A DNA stretch of 64,000 nt from Magnetovibrio sp. PR-2 (GTDB lineage Bacteria; Pseudomonadota; Alphaproteobacteria; Rhodospirillales; Magnetovibrionaceae). Positions 1 to 8,618 of this stretch are shown in pieces. Position 1 is the first letter of the stretch. Each line of letters opens with the position of its first letter. The notes under the pieces are model-generated. The model did no database searches. It was given only the letters and a program-made list of their open reading frames with translations, and was not told the DNA's origin. Made by a program: the position numbers and the translations under genes. The stretch covers positions 1 to 64,000 of the forward strand of contig NZ_JBAHUR010000002.1 of assembly GCF_036689815.1 (NCBI RefSeq). Reading direction: 5' to 3'.

Positions 1-96
1 GTTGTATTTCATCATGTCTGCAGCTTGTGCATTGACGGCCAGGGTTCCGGCAATCAAGACGCCCGCAGCAGCACTTAACAATTTTATGTGTTTCAT
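1..96 (-). CDS. Exported protein, N-terminal signal peptide only (truncated by window edge)
   Basis: Read on the minus strand, an ATG at 96-94 opens 32 codons with no stop before the window ends. The translation has a short basic start (MKHIK), a hydrophobic stretch and an AQA-AD site, so it looks like a Sec signal peptide of a periplasmic protein. A strong purine-rich ribosome site (GGGAGGG) precedes the ATG. The next genes handle sulfur, so a periplasmic sulfur or redox protein is possible, but the mature part is outside the window and the function cannot be called. Confidence 0.6.
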   Translation of the reverse strand, partial: MKHIKLLSAAAGVLIAGTLAVNAQAADMMKYN

Positions 97-307
97 TATC
101 CCTCCCATGACCCGCCTGGGCGTGAGCATCCCGTTATCGTCTGTGCGATGTTTTGGGGATGCCAAGTCCTATCGGCGAGGTCTCGGATATCAAAGTGGCT
201 ATCTGTCTTTAGATAGAAAGCCTTATCTGGTTATCAACCATTAAGTCCGCAGCGTTTTCCTTCGGGGGAAAATCGTCAAAAACGGGCCTAATCCCTCTGT
301 TTTTTGG

Positions 308-330
308 TGTGAATACGTCGCGTATTCACA
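308..330. promoter_or_regulatory. 23-bp perfect inverted repeat, candidate operator
   Basis: TGTGAATACG and CGTATTCACA form 10-bp perfect arms around a 3-bp TCG centre. The symmetry and absence of a T-tract fit a binding site for a dimeric regulator better than a terminator. It lies about 210 bp upstream of the minus-strand gene that starts at 96. The regulator is unknown. Confidence 0.4.
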
Positions 331-421
331 AGTTGCGCCATGTGTATTAGCACCCGATTACATTAGAGACGATTCATGAGAGCCGCAACAGGGTTTTCGT
401 GATTTTGAGAATTATTCAAAG

Positions 422-451
422 AAAAAAGGCGGGGCCAAAACCCCGCCTTTT
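422..451 (-). terminator. Rho-independent terminator of the YeeE/YedE gene
   Basis: AAAGGCGGGG and CCCCGCCTTT pair across a short loop. On the minus strand the stem is followed by a run of Ts. It lies about 28 bp past the stop codon of the transporter. Confidence 0.85.
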
Positions 452-478
452 CAATATGTTGCAGTGCACAATTAAAGG

Positions 479-1597
479 TTATGCGCGACCAAGCATGGCT
501 TTCAGGCCGTCGACGACGGAGCCTTCTTCGAGCGCTTTCAAGCCCCAAACCGCACCCACAATGATGGAGGCCAGAGCGATCAGCGAACCCAACGCCAATG
601 TGGACATACCGGTCAAGCCTTGGCCGATGGTGCAGCCCAGAGCCAAAACGCCGCCGATTCCCATCATGATGGCGCCAATCAGGTGGCTTTTCATGTCATC
701 CGCGCCGCTAAAGGCTTCGATGTGGAAAGACTTGGTGCCAACGGCCATGAGGAACGAACCAACGATCACGCCGCCCACGGTTGCGATGCCGAAGTTGATG
801 GTGGAGCCGGTAAAGGTCATCAGGTACTGGATGGATTCGGCTGTCGGCGCGACGAAGGTGAACGAGAACAGCGTCGTCGGTTCAAAGTCGTCATAGCCCA
901 GCACGCCGGTGATGTACCAGCCCACCGGAACCAACAAGCCGATGATAACCCCGCCAATGATGTCGGTTTTGGATTCGCGAAATTCTGCGCTTTTAAAGCA
1001 GTAAGCCACGATGGCGACCACAAACACTGCGGTCACGGCTATGCGCAAGCTTTCGGTTTCAGAACCGATGGCTGCAGCAATGAGCTCGACCATGGACTGG
1101 GTTTCGAGCCCCATTTCGCTGAGATCGAGGTTAAAGGCTTCCAACTCCAGACGCGCAAGCCCGAACAGCCCCCGAAGCGTCATGTAAGCCGTCACACCCA
1201 TAACCAAAGCCACAACGATGGATTTGAGGTTCCCAGCCCCCAAACGCACCAGCGTCTTGTTACCACAACCACCCGCCATGGTCATGCCATAGCCAAACAG
1301 AAGTCCGCCAAGGATGGCACCCGGCCAGCCCAAGCTTGCGGTCAAATAAATCGCGCCGCCGTCCGCAGGGGACAGGGTCAAATCAATCATTTCCATGATG
1401 TGGAGGGTCTGGGTTCCCAAGATGGCAACCGCAATCGCCAACATCCAGGCACGAAACCGGGTGGTATCGCCCATCAAAACCATGTCGGACACGCCGCCCA
1501 TGGTGCAAAAATTCGTTTTATTCGCCACCGCCCCAAATACGATGCCTGCAATAAAGCCTGCAGAAGCGACCAGTGTGGCCACGCTCATCTCTTCCAT
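479..1597 (-). CDS. YeeE/YedE family sulfur (thiosulfate-type) transporter
   Basis: A 372-residue, strongly hydrophobic inner-membrane protein of the YeeE/YedE (sulf_transp) family, known to import thiosulfate or related reduced sulfur. Conserved glycine-flanked cysteines are visible near residue 31 (NFCTMGG), at 111 (AGGCGNKT) and near 325 (LGCTIGQG), as expected for the thiol-lined pathway of the family. The first ATG is preferred because GGAG lies 8 nt upstream; the second Met (residue 4) has no usable spacing. It is divergent from the DsrE2-like gene and close to TusA, which suggests that imported sulfur enters a persulfide relay. The exact substrate is inferred. Confidence 0.88.
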   Translation of the reverse strand: MEEMSVATLVASAGFIAGIVFGAVANKTNFCTMGGVSDMVLMGDTTRFRAWMLAIAVAILGTQTLHIMEMIDLTLSPADGGAIYLTASLGWPGAILGGLLFGYGMTMAGGCGNKTLVRLGAGNLKSIVVALVMGVTAYMTLRGLFGLARLELEAFNLDLSEMGLETQSMVELIAAAIGSETESLRIAVTAVFVVAIVAYCFKSAEFRESKTDIIGGVIIGLLVPVGWYITGVLGYDDFEPTTLFSFTFVAPTAESIQYLMTFTGSTINFGIATVGGVIVGSFLMAVGTKSFHIEAFSGADDMKSHLIGAIMMGIGGVLALGCTIGQGLTGMSTLALGSLIALASIIVGAVWGLKALEEGSVVDGLKAMLGRA

Positions 1598-1720
1598 TGT
1601 CTGTCTCCAGAATGCGTCCTGTTATAAGCTTTTTTAAATGACGTATTTGCCCGCTTGAGTGTCCTAACCCAGACAGTCTTCACGAAAACGTCTTGGGTAG
1701 GGGTATATCGTATTTTAGGA

Positions 1721-1780
1721 ACGTTGTATATTAGGTTTGTCTAAATGCATGAAACGTGTATATTAGGTGAGCCTTAAATG
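1721..1780. repeat. Tandem operator-like repeats (GTATATTAGG units)
   Basis: GTATATTAGG occurs at 1726-1735 and 1758-1767, 32 bp apart, and each copy is followed by a related tail ending in TAAATG. A weaker copy (GTATTTTAGG, 1710-1719) sits 16 bp before the first. Spacings of 16 and 32 bp are about 1.5 and 3 helical turns, so a multimeric regulator could bind here. Confidence 0.45.
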
Positions 1781-1917
1781 TGATTCTTGTATGGGCGTTC
1801 AAATATATGTGTTGAAAATGCAGCATATTGCGCAGCAATCCTTTGTTTTCAATGCATACGCCATATGGGGGCCTCATATCTGTGGGCACGGGATACTACC
1901 ACGCGGTTGGAAAGCAC

Positions 1918-1951
1918 GTTTAGGTTTAGTCTATATAAGAAGAACCTAAAC
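1918..1951. repeat. Inverted repeat GTTTAGGTT / AACCTAAAC
   Basis: Two perfect 9-bp arms flank a 16-bp AT-rich centre in the leader of the DsrE2-like gene. The left arm, with AGGTTTAGTCTA, resembles the AGGTTTGTCTA stretch of the repeat at 1733-1743, so it may be a further site for the same regulator or an mRNA hairpin. Confidence 0.35.
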
Positions 1952-2062
1952 CCGAAATCGCTGATATATGCGCCATTTTGGGCGCAAAAACTGAAATCAA
2001 GTGCCGCAAGGGCCCTCAGGCCCGGATGCTCTGGCAGGGATGGCACGCAGTGGGAGAAGAAG

Positions 2063-2560
2063 ATGAGTGAAGGTAGCAACAACAAAAAAATGACGATCAT
2101 CGTCACCAAAGGGACCCTGGACTGGGCATACCCGCCGTTCATTTTGGCATCGACGGCTGCAAGCTTGGACGTGGATGTGACGTTGTTCTTTACGTTCTAC
2201 GGCCTTCAACTGCTGAAAAAAGACTTGGACCACCTGCAAATCTCAACCCTGGGCAACCCGGGTATGGAAATGCCGATGATGGGCATGCACATGACGATGC
2301 CCAATATCGTTTCCGCGATTCCCGGCGTTGATGCCATGGCGTCGAGCATGATGAAAAACATGATCAAGAAAAAAGGTGTGGCCAGCATTCCGGAACTGCG
2401 TGAGATTTGCGTCGAAAGCGACGTCAACATTGTCGGCTGCCAAATGACCTTGGACCTGTTTGAATGGTCTCCGGACATCATGATCCCGGAAATGGAACTG
2501 GGTGGTGCGGCCACGTATATGGCTGAAGCCCTGGAATCCGACATCAACCTCTACATCTAA
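2063..2560 (+). CDS. DsrE/DsrF-like sulfur relay protein (DsrE2 type)
   Basis: A 165-residue protein matching the DsrE2-like (DrsE_2) family, which carries sulfane sulfur between TusA, rhodanese and related proteins in sulfur oxidation and cofactor thiolation. Cysteines lie at residues 116 and 126; the latter, in NIVGCQMTLDLF, fits the conserved sulfur-binding position. A Met-rich stretch (MPMMGMHMTMP, about 70-80) is typical. The ATG at 2063 follows GGGAGAAGAAG, a clear ribosome site, so the longer upstream frame is rejected. It lies with YeeE/YedE, a heme protein and TusA in what looks like one sulfur module. Confidence 0.85.
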   Translation: MSEGSNNKKMTIIVTKGTLDWAYPPFILASTAASLDVDVTLFFTFYGLQLLKKDLDHLQISTLGNPGMEMPMMGMHMTMPNIVSAIPGVDAMASSMMKNMIKKKGVASIPELREICVESDVNIVGCQMTLDLFEWSPDIMIPEMELGGAATYMAEALESDINLYI

Positions 2561-2692
2561 GACACAGGCGCGCGCCGAGGACCCTTAATGGGCCGGGCGT
2601 GCGCTGTTGAGCCTTGAAGTGATGAGCAAGGCTTTGGCCGGTGGGTGATCGGCCGCTCGACCATAAAAAGACGAGTAAGGGGAAGACTAAAA

Positions 2693-3268
2693 ATGAACAA
2701 CAAACTTATGATCGGGGCCCTGGCCCTTGGACTTTTGGCTGCAAACGCAGTTCAAGCGGCGGACGCCAACATGGATGCCTTAAAAGCCGAAGCGAAAACA
2801 GTTGTGATGTCCTTTGGCGGACCGCTGAAAAAAGCTTTGGGCGGCGCCATGAAAGAAGGCGGCCCGGTCAACGCCATCGGCGTGTGCAACGAAAAAGCCC
2901 CGGGCATTGCCATGGCTGCTGCGAAAAAGTCCGGCTGGGACGTTGGACGCACCAGTTTGAAGCTGCGCAACCCAGGCAACCAACCCGATGCGTGGGAACT
3001 GGGCGTGCTGAAGATGTTTGAAGATCGCAAAGCCAAGGGTGAAGCCGCCAACGCCATCGCCTATGGTGAAGTCGTCGACATGGACGGCAAAAAGCAGTTC
3101 CGCTTCATGAAGGCTATTGGCACGGCTGATGTCTGCCTCAATTGTCATGGCAAAACCTTAAAGCCTGAAGTCGCTGCAAAACTGGACGGTTTGTACCCAG
3201 ATGACAAAGCACGCGGTTTTTCCGCAGGCGACATTCGCGGCGCGTTTACGCTGAGAAAAGACTTATGA
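2693..3268 (+). CDS. Tll0287-like (DUF3365) periplasmic c-type heme protein
   Basis: A 191-residue exported protein with a signal peptide (cleavage near residue 23, VQA-AD). The fold resembles the Tll0287-like/DUF3365 heme domain used as a redox or ligand-sensing module. One heme-c site is visible, CLNCH at residues 148-152, followed by the family's GFSAGDIRGAFTL end. There is no kinase or other output domain, so it is a free-standing periplasmic cytochrome-like protein. The ATG at 2693 follows GGGGAAGAC and gives a proper signal peptide. It sits 132 bp behind the DsrE2-like gene in the same direction. A role in sulfur redox is inferred from context only. Confidence 0.82.
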   Translation: MNNKLMIGALALGLLAANAVQAADANMDALKAEAKTVVMSFGGPLKKALGGAMKEGGPVNAIGVCNEKAPGIAMAAAKKSGWDVGRTSLKLRNPGNQPDAWELGVLKMFEDRKAKGEAANAIAYGEVVDMDGKKQFRFMKAIGTADVCLNCHGKTLKPEVAAKLDGLYPDDKARGFSAGDIRGAFTLRKDL

Positions 3269-3305
3269 GAGGTGAAGGAAACCGCCCTGGGGCGGAGAAC
3301 AGAAC

Positions 3306-3617
3306 GTGAGTGACGATCACAGTGATCATCTTGGTGAGGTGACGCCTTTAAACCAGCTGTTTGGTTTGTGCGCCACCAACAATCAAGATACGGAGTTTTT
3401 GCCCGAACGGCGTTCCTTGCGCATCCACGGCCACTCCACCACCATTCGATTGGAGCGTGCGTTTTGGAACGTATTGGAGGAACTCGCTGCCTCGGAAGAT
3501 CAATCCGTCGCTGCTGTGGTTACCAAGATTTACGATCATTGCCAGTTTGCCAACCAAAAGAACTTGGCATCTTGCTTGCGGGTCGTTTGTCTCAAGTTCA
3601 TCAACATTGGCTTGTAG
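3306..3617 (+). CDS. Ribbon-helix-helix domain protein (RHH_4 type)
   Basis: A 103-residue soluble protein. The central part (SLRIHGHSTTIRLERAFW, about 37-54) matches the RHH_4 ribbon-helix-helix family found mainly in alphaproteobacteria, with a beta strand followed by two helices. The start is a GTG at 3306 with GGAG about 9 nt upstream. Lying between the heme protein and TusA on the same strand, it is a candidate local regulator of the sulfur genes, but many RHH_4 proteins have no known DNA target. Confidence 0.75.
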   Translation: MSDDHSDHLGEVTPLNQLFGLCATNNQDTEFLPERRSLRIHGHSTTIRLERAFWNVLEELAASEDQSVAAVVTKIYDHCQFANQKNLASCLRVVCLKFINIGL

Positions 3618-3694
3618 GCACACGACCGACATGAACCAATCCTATGCGGATTATTTGTTTTTAACCATCTGACCAACTACAAGAGAGATATAAA

Positions 3695-3919
3695 ATGGCT
3701 ACCCAAACTCTTGACACCAAAGGCATGAACTGCCCGCTTCCGATCTTGAAAACCAAAAAAGCTATGAAAGATCTGGGTTCCGGTGACACCCTCGAAGTGC
3801 TTTCCACCGATCCGGGTTCCGTCAAAGACATGGAAGCTTTCTGCAAATCCACCGGCAACACCTTGTTGTCCAGCGGTGAAGCTGACGGCGTCTACACCTA
3901 CGAAATCCAAAAAGGCTAA
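3695..3919 (+). CDS. tusA: TusA family sulfurtransferase
   Basis: A 74-residue protein with the TusA/SirA fold. The active-site CPxP motif is present (C13-P-L-P), preceded by LDTKGMN and followed by the expected LKTKKAM helix. TusA proteins carry a persulfide on this cysteine and hand it to partner proteins in tRNA thiolation, molybdenum cofactor work or sulfur oxidation. The ATG follows AGAGAG with good spacing. Its place next to a sulfur importer and a DsrE2-like protein favours sulfur trafficking or oxidation over a purely tRNA role. A strong terminator follows. Confidence 0.92.
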   Translation: MATQTLDTKGMNCPLPILKTKKAMKDLGSGDTLEVLSTDPGSVKDMEAFCKSTGNTLLSSGEADGVYTYEIQKG

Positions 3920-3933
3920 GTTAGCTTTTGGTC

Positions 3934-3967
3934 AAAACGGCTTATATTTCTTTTTAGAGCCGTTTTT
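3934..3967 (+). terminator. Terminator after TusA gene
   Basis: AAAACGGCT (3934-3942) pairs with AGCCGTTTT (3958-3966), with a T-run completing the signal just after the TusA stop codon. The symmetric A/T tails could allow two-way function. Confidence 0.75.
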
Positions 3968-3978
3968 GGTATATTGGC

Positions 3979-4021
3979 ATCCCGAAGCAGCGTTGCGCTG
4001 ACTTCGGGATTGTCAGTTTTT
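3979..4021 (+). terminator. Second hairpin terminator just upstream of the thioredoxin gene
   Basis: ATCCCGAAGCAGCG pairs with CGCTG-A-CTTCGGGAT around a TTG loop with one bulged base; TGTCAGTTTTT follows. It directly abuts the next reading frame, which argues that the thioredoxin gene starts at 4048, not 4024. It may act as an attenuator. Confidence 0.65.
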
Positions 4022-4047
4022 GAATGACCACTGAGCAGGCACAACAC

Positions 4048-4464
4048 ATGTACCGTTGGCTTTTGAAATTTGCGGTTTTGGTTCCGTTTGCATGCGTGGT
4101 TCAGGCGTCTGCGGCAGAACTGGTCTATTTCGGCTCGACCGCGTGCTCGGTTTGTGAACGCTGGGATGAAGAAGTCGGTGAAATTTATCCCAAAACAGCA
4201 GAAGCCCGCGTGTTGCCTTTGCGTTATCAAGACATCCATGACGACCGCCCGGTCGAGATCGATTTCGTCCGCGGGGTTGTCTATACCCCAACCTTCGTTG
4301 CCATCGACAACGGTAAGGAAGTCGGTCGTATTGTGGGCTATTTAGGTGACTTTTTCTTCTGGGAACAGGTTGATCACTTGGTCACAAAGCTGGACCTTGA
4401 GCAAAAGCCTAATCAAAGCGCATGCACCCAGGACACGAAAGCAGCCGCACGTACACAGTGTTAG
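4048..4464 (+). CDS. Periplasmic thioredoxin-fold protein (SoxS/SoxW-like)
   Basis: A 138-residue exported thioredoxin-like protein. The signal peptide is followed by a short beta strand and the redox pair CSVC (C33 and C36), and the cis-proline segment appears as VVYTPTFV. Additional cysteines lie near the C-terminus, including the last residue. Small periplasmic thioredoxins of this kind keep Sox or cytochrome-maturation thiols reduced, which suits the sulfur genes upstream. The ATG at 4048 is chosen over 4024 because AGG precedes it and the earlier frame runs into a terminator hairpin. The partner protein is unknown. Confidence 0.72.
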   Translation: MYRWLLKFAVLVPFACVVQASAAELVYFGSTACSVCERWDEEVGEIYPKTAEARVLPLRYQDIHDDRPVEIDFVRGVVYTPTFVAIDNGKEVGRIVGYLGDFFFWEQVDHLVTKLDLEQKPNQSACTQDTKAAARTQC

Positions 4465-4508
4465 AGCTGTGAAGTTTAACACAACTGACGCCACACATCT
4501 GTCCTTAT

Positions 4509-4534
4509 ATAGTTCCAAGTAACTATCTTTTCTT
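4509..4534 (+). terminator. Weak terminator-like hairpin after the thioredoxin gene
   Basis: ATAGTT and AACTAT enclose a 6-nt loop, followed by CTTTTCTT. The stem is short and AT-rich, so termination would be weak. Confidence 0.35.
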
Positions 4535-4619
4535 GCATTTCGCCGTGTGCTTCGAAACAATGGCGTTGGAATCATAGACTTATTGGTCGTTGCGGTGGGG
4601 CAACGGCACGGATTGCGCG

Positions 4620-7553
4620 ATGACGGCAAAAGCCAAAACGACTGATGCTGCAGGGGGAGCAGCCGGGGACAACGACAAGTCCTGGGCACGTGCTCTACTG
4701 GACAGCTTGCCGAACGACCTTGCCGTGTTGATACGGGGCGGGCGGATAACGGACATCAACACCTCTGGTGCACAGATTTTGGGATATGATAATGCCGAAC
4801 AAGCTGTTGGCGAATTTTTTGCCGACCTTGTTGATCCAGAAGATTTAGGCGCGGCCTTGCCTTACCTGACCGGTGAGGCGCGTGCAAACCAAGAACTTTC
4901 CGTCTATCTCACCACGGATCGCTTATCAGCGCCGGTACAAGTCATTATCTCCTCGACCAAAGTCGAAGGGGATGAGGAAGCTTTGGCCCTACATGGCCGA
5001 CGCGTCTTGAAGGGCGAGGACTTATCCCAACACAGCTTGATGGGGAGCGATCTCTACCGCTACCTTTTTGACCATTCTCAAGCCATGATCTGCGTGCTGG
5101 ATGAGGAAGGTTATATCCTCATGGTCAATGACGCGACGGTAAACACCTTAGGACACGGCAGTTCCGCCAAACTGGCCGGAAAGCCGTTTTTACAAATCGT
5201 GCACCCCGATTATCACAATATGATGAATGCCGGCCTCGACATCATCGCCGAAGAAACCACGCCGTTGCCGCTGAAGCTGCTCAAGACTAATGAGCACAAC
5301 ATTGATGCCGAAGTCACGTTTTCACCCATTGGCGACGGTCAATATATGGTGGAAGCCCGAGATATTACCGAGCGCACCAGAACGGCAGCAACCCTGCAAG
5401 AGCGTGAGCAGCGGTTGCGCGGCATCTTGGATACTGTTGCCGACGCCATCATCACCATCAACGCACACGGTGAAGTGATGGCATTCAATATGGCTGCGGA
5501 AAGTATCTTCGGCTATGAAGCGCGCGAAGTGATCGGCCACAACATTTCCATGCTGGTGGGCTCTGAGCACGCTCACAATCACGATCAATACATCGCCAAT
5601 TACATCGATACGGGTAAACCGAAAATTATTGACCTCAAGGGTCGTGAAGAAACGGGCCGGCGCAAAGACGGCACCGAATTCGCGCTTGAACTTGCTGTCA
5701 CCGAATTACGCCACGGCACAAAGCGGTTTTTCACCGGTGTGGTGCGTGACATTACCGAACGCAAGGAACACGAAGAACAAATACGGCGCCATCACGATGA
5801 ACTTGAAATGCGCGTCGAAGAGCGCACCCGTGAATTGACCCAAGAAATCTTGGAGCGCCGTCGTGCAGAAGACAAATTGCGTCTGGCGGGCGAGGTGATT
5901 GAAGCCCTCAACGAAGGCGTTGTCATCATCAATCCAGATTTCCGCATCAGCTCCATCAATCCGGCCTATACGTCGATTTCTGGGTATGAATCCGGTGAAG
6001 TTCTGGGCAACTATCCCATCAATCATACGGCACTCAGCCAGGGTTCAGCCATGTTTGACGACATGTGGAGCGGACTGGAAATGCAAGGCCGTTGGGAAGG
6101 GGAGTTTTGGAATCTGCGCAAAAGCGGGGAAGAATACGCTGAGCGTCTTTCTGTCACGGCGATCACCAGCCCGTCTGGCGAAGTGATGCAGTTCGCTGCA
6201 ATTATTTCCGACATCACCAAGCGTAAGCAAGACGAAGAACGTATCCTTTATCAAGCCAACTACGATAGCCTGACCGGCTTGCCAAACCGCTCGTTGTTCC
6301 TGGATCGCTTAACCCAAGCCATCAACACCATGAGCCGCACGGACAAAAACCTCGCCTTGCTGTTTATCGACTTAGACGGCTTTAAACTGGTTAACGACAC
6401 ATTAGGCCATGATGTGGGCGACATGTTGCTCAAAGAAACCGCCAAGCGGTTGGGCACATGTGTGCGCACAGGCGATACTGTCGCGCGTTTGGGTGGGGAT
6501 GAGTTCACCATCATCATGCCCAACTTGGATGATGCGAGAAATGCCCCCTTGGTCGCGCAACGGGTTTTGGATAGTCTGGGGCGGGCGTTCTTATTATCGG
6601 GACATGAAGCGTTCGTATCGGGTTCCATCGGCATTACAATCTACCCGGACGATGCAGACGATGCGTCGGATCTGTTGAAAAATGCCGACGCCGCCATGTA
6701 CCGCGCGAAGGAAGAAGGCAAAGCCAACTTCCAATTTTTCACCGTAGACATGAACGAACAAGTGCAAGAGCGCATGGTCCTCAAAAACGGCCTGACCAAG
6801 GCTTTGGAGAACCAAGAGTTCAATTTGCTCTATCAGCCAAAGTTAGATTTGGTAACCAACCGTGTGACCAGTGCCGAAGCCTTGATGCGTTGGCAAAACC
6901 CTGAGCTGGGCCTGGTGAGCCCGGTGAGGTTTATTCCCATCTTGGAAGAAACCGGCATGGTGGTTGAAGTTGGTGAGTGGGCTATTCACACCGCGTGTAA
7001 ACAACACAAGGCCTGGCTGCGCCAAGGCTTGCCGCCTATCAAGGTCGCCGTGAACCTGTCGGCCCGTCAGCTGCGCGATCCCAATTTCGTCGATATCGTC
7101 AAGTCCGCGCTAAAACGCAACGACCTGCCGCCAAGCGCCATTGAAATCGAGATCACGGAAAGCATGTTGATGAGCGATGCCACCGTTATTGTGGCGGCAT
7201 TGGAAGACCTTCACAATTTCGGCATCCACATTTCCATGGATGACTTTGGCACAGGGTATTCGTCGCTGAGCTATCTCAAACGCTTTCCCATCGACACCAT
7301 TAAGATCGATCGGTCTTTCGTGAACGACATTCATACATCCACTGACGATGCGGAAATCATTCACACCATCATCAACATGGGCCACACGTTGAACCGCAAG
7401 ATCATTGCAGAAGGGGTTGAGATCGTCGAACAGCTCGACATCTTGAAGGAATACAACTGCGATGAAATTCAGGGCTACTATTTCTCCAAGCCCTTGAGCT
7501 CGGAAGACTTCACAACCTTCATTGGGGAATTGGCCAAAAGCTGGACGGATTAG
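4620..7553 (+). CDS. PAS-PAS-PAS-PAS-GGDEF-EAL cyclic-di-GMP protein
   Basis: A 977-residue cytoplasmic sensor with about four PAS-type domains before residue 540, a helical linker near 380-420 ([13 protein letters not shown]), a GGDEF domain and an EAL domain. The diguanylate cyclase site is intact (RLGGDEF, near 623) with an RxxD inhibitory site (RTGD) five residues before it. The EAL domain keeps [32 protein letters not shown] and AEGVE, so it should be a working phosphodiesterase. No membrane segment is seen. The ATG at 4620 is preferred over a TTG at 4590, although neither has a good ribosome site. The gene ends in a 4-bp overlap with the convergent fliG. Confidence 0.9.
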   Translation: MTAKAKTTDAAGGAAGDNDKSWARALLDSLPNDLAVLIRGGRITDINTSGAQILGYDNAEQAVGEFFADLVDPEDLGAALPYLTGEARANQELSVYLTTDRLSAPVQVIISSTKVEGDEEALALHGRRVLKGEDLSQHSLMGSDLYRYLFDHSQAMICVLDEEGYILMVNDATVNTLGHGSSAKLAGKPFLQIVHPDYHNMMNAGLDIIAEETTPLPLKLLKTNEHNIDAEVTFSPIGDGQYMVEARDITERTRTAATLQEREQRLRGILDTVADAIITINAHGEVMAFNMAAESIFGYEAREVIGHNISMLVGSEHAHNHDQYIANYIDTGKPKIIDLKGREETGRRKDGTEFALELAVTELRHGTKRFFTGVVRDITERKEHEEQIRRHHDELEMRVEERTRELTQEILERRRAEDKLRLAGEVIEALNEGVVIINPDFRISSINPAYTSISGYESGEVLGNYPINHTALSQGSAMFDDMWSGLEMQGRWEGEFWNLRKSGEEYAERLSVTAITSPSGEVMQFAAIISDITKRKQDEERILYQANYDSLTGLPNRSLFLDRLTQAINTMSRTDKNLALLFIDLDGFKLVNDTLGHDVGDMLLKETAKRLGTCVRTGDTVARLGGDEFTIIMPNLDDARNAPLVAQRVLDSLGRAFLLSGHEAFVSGSIGITIYPDDADDASDLLKNADAAMYRAKEEGKANFQFFTVDMNEQVQERMVLKNGLTKALENQEFNLLYQPKLDLVTNRVTSAEALMRWQNPELGLVSPVRFIPILEETGMVVEVGEWAIHTACKQHKAWLRQGLPPIKVAVNLSARQLRDPNFVDIVKSALKRNDLPPSAIEIEITESMLMSDATVIVAALEDLHNFGIHISMDDFGTGYSSLSYLKRFPIDTIKIDRSFVNDIHTSTDDAEIIHTIINMGHTLNRKIIAEGVEIVEQLDILKEYNCDEIQGYYFSKPLSSEDFTTFIGELAKSWTD

Positions 7554-8569
7554 TAAATCAGTTCGTCTTCTTCACCTTGGCCGGCAATGACAATTTCACC
7601 ACTGTCCGCCAATTGTTTGGCGACGGTCACGATGGCGGCTTGGGCTTCGTCCACGTCTTTTAAGCGTACAGCTCCCATGGCATCCATATCTTCGCGCATG
7701 ATCTTGGCCGCACGCTCCGACATGTTGCCGAAAAACAAGTCTTTGACACCCTCAGACCCGCCTTTAAGCGCGATGGACAGCTGACCTTTGTCCGTTTGGC
7801 GCAACAGCACCTGAATGCCAGCACTGTCGACGCGTTCCAGATCGTCGAAGGTGAACATCAACTGTTTGATGCGCTCGGCACTTTCGCGGTTGCGTTCTTC
7901 CAAGGCGGTCATAAAGCGCGTTTCCGTGTTGCGGTCCAGCGTGTTGAAAATGCCGGCCATCATTTCGTGACTGTCTTGACGTGCGGTGCGCGCCAAGTTG
8001 GTCATGAATTCGGTGCGCAAGGTCTTTTCCACGTGGTCCAAAATATCCTTCGAGACGGCTTCCATGGACAGCATGCGAATGACCACTTCCATTGCGAAGT
8101 TTTCCGGCAACGTCCCCAAAACATTAGCCGCGTGATCGGGGCGGATTTTGGACAACACCACAGCCACGGTTTGCGGGTATTCGTTTTTAAGATAGTTCGC
8201 CAGCACCGCTTCGTTCACGTTGCCCAACTTGTCCCACATGGTGCGACCGGCCGGACCGCGCAGCTCTTCCATGATCTGCGAAACACGTTCGTCGGGCAAA
8301 GCTTTCAAGAGCAGGCGTTCGGTACTATCGTACGAGCCCACCAGCGAGCCGGTGGAAGACAATTGGTCCGCAAAGTCGAGGAATAAGCGTTCGACCACTT
8401 TGGAGTTGATCGAGCCCAAGTTCGACATGATTTGGGAAATCTCACGAATTTCCTCGTCGTCCATCATTTCGAACAACGCAGTCGATTGGTCATCCCCCAA
8501 AGACAGCATGAAGATTGCCGCCTTTTGAGGTCCCGTGAGAGACCGATAATCGTCTTTTACATGCGCCAT
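7550..8569 (-). CDS. fliG: Flagellar motor switch protein FliG
   Basis: A 339-residue FliG of normal length. The N-terminal part ([15 protein letters not shown]) and the middle part ([22 protein letters not shown]) are typical of the family. The C-terminal torque helix region ([17 protein letters not shown] ... ALKGG ... NMSERAA) is also complete. FliG joins the MS ring to FliM and the stator. No other flagellar structural gene is in the window, so it is detached from the main flagellar cluster. It follows the ACT-domain gene by 49 bp and may be co-transcribed with it. Its stop overlaps that of the convergent GGDEF/EAL gene. Confidence 0.95.
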   Translation of the reverse strand: MAHVKDDYRSLTGPQKAAIFMLSLGDDQSTALFEMMDDEEIREISQIMSNLGSINSKVVERLFLDFADQLSSTGSLVGSYDSTERLLLKALPDERVSQIMEELRGPAGRTMWDKLGNVNEAVLANYLKNEYPQTVAVVLSKIRPDHAANVLGTLPENFAMEVVIRMLSMEAVSKDILDHVEKTLRTEFMTNLARTARQDSHEMMAGIFNTLDRNTETRFMTALEERNRESAERIKQLMFTFDDLERVDSAGIQVLLRQTDKGQLSIALKGGSEGVKDLFFGNMSERAAKIMREDMDAMGAVRLKDVDEAQAAIVTVAKQLADSGEIVIAGQGEEDELIY

Positions 8570-8618
8570 AATCCCTCTGTCTTACCTGGATTCTGGATCA
8601 AGTGGAAATTTATTCACG

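Larger units (their letters stand above)
97..478. other. Intergenic region with operator-like palindrome and a terminator
   Basis: No convincing gene lies here. The left part must hold the promoter of the minus-strand gene starting at 96. It contains a 23-bp perfect palindrome (308-330), a small TTTTCC/GGAAAA hairpin (255-272), and the minus-strand terminator of the sulfur transporter (422-451). Confidence 0.5.
1598..2062. promoter_or_regulatory. Divergent regulatory region between the sulfur transporter and the DsrE2-like gene
   Basis: 465 bp without a credible gene; the open frame running into the plus-strand gene has no ribosome site and no recognisable protein sequence. It contains tandem repeats at 1721-1780, an inverted repeat at 1918-1951 and a GC-rich hairpin at 1969-1986 (TGCGCC/GGCGCA followed by As). 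If transcription begins near the repeats, the plus-strand gene has a long structured leader. Confidence 0.55.

Noticed and set aside
620-1627. Long open frame on the plus strand opposite the YeeE/YedE gene
   Set aside because: It is His-, Gln- and Asn-rich with no recognisable fold and lies entirely antisense to a clear membrane transporter; it is a shadow of codon bias.
1787-2062. Upstream extension of the DsrE2-like gene
   Set aside because: The extra 92 residues match no family, no ribosome site precedes them, and GGGAGAAGAAG directly before 2063 supports the shorter gene.
4602-4616. Possible sigma-54 promoter (GGCACGGATTGC)
   Set aside because: The GG and GC elements are 8 bp apart, not the required 10, and it lies almost on the start codon.
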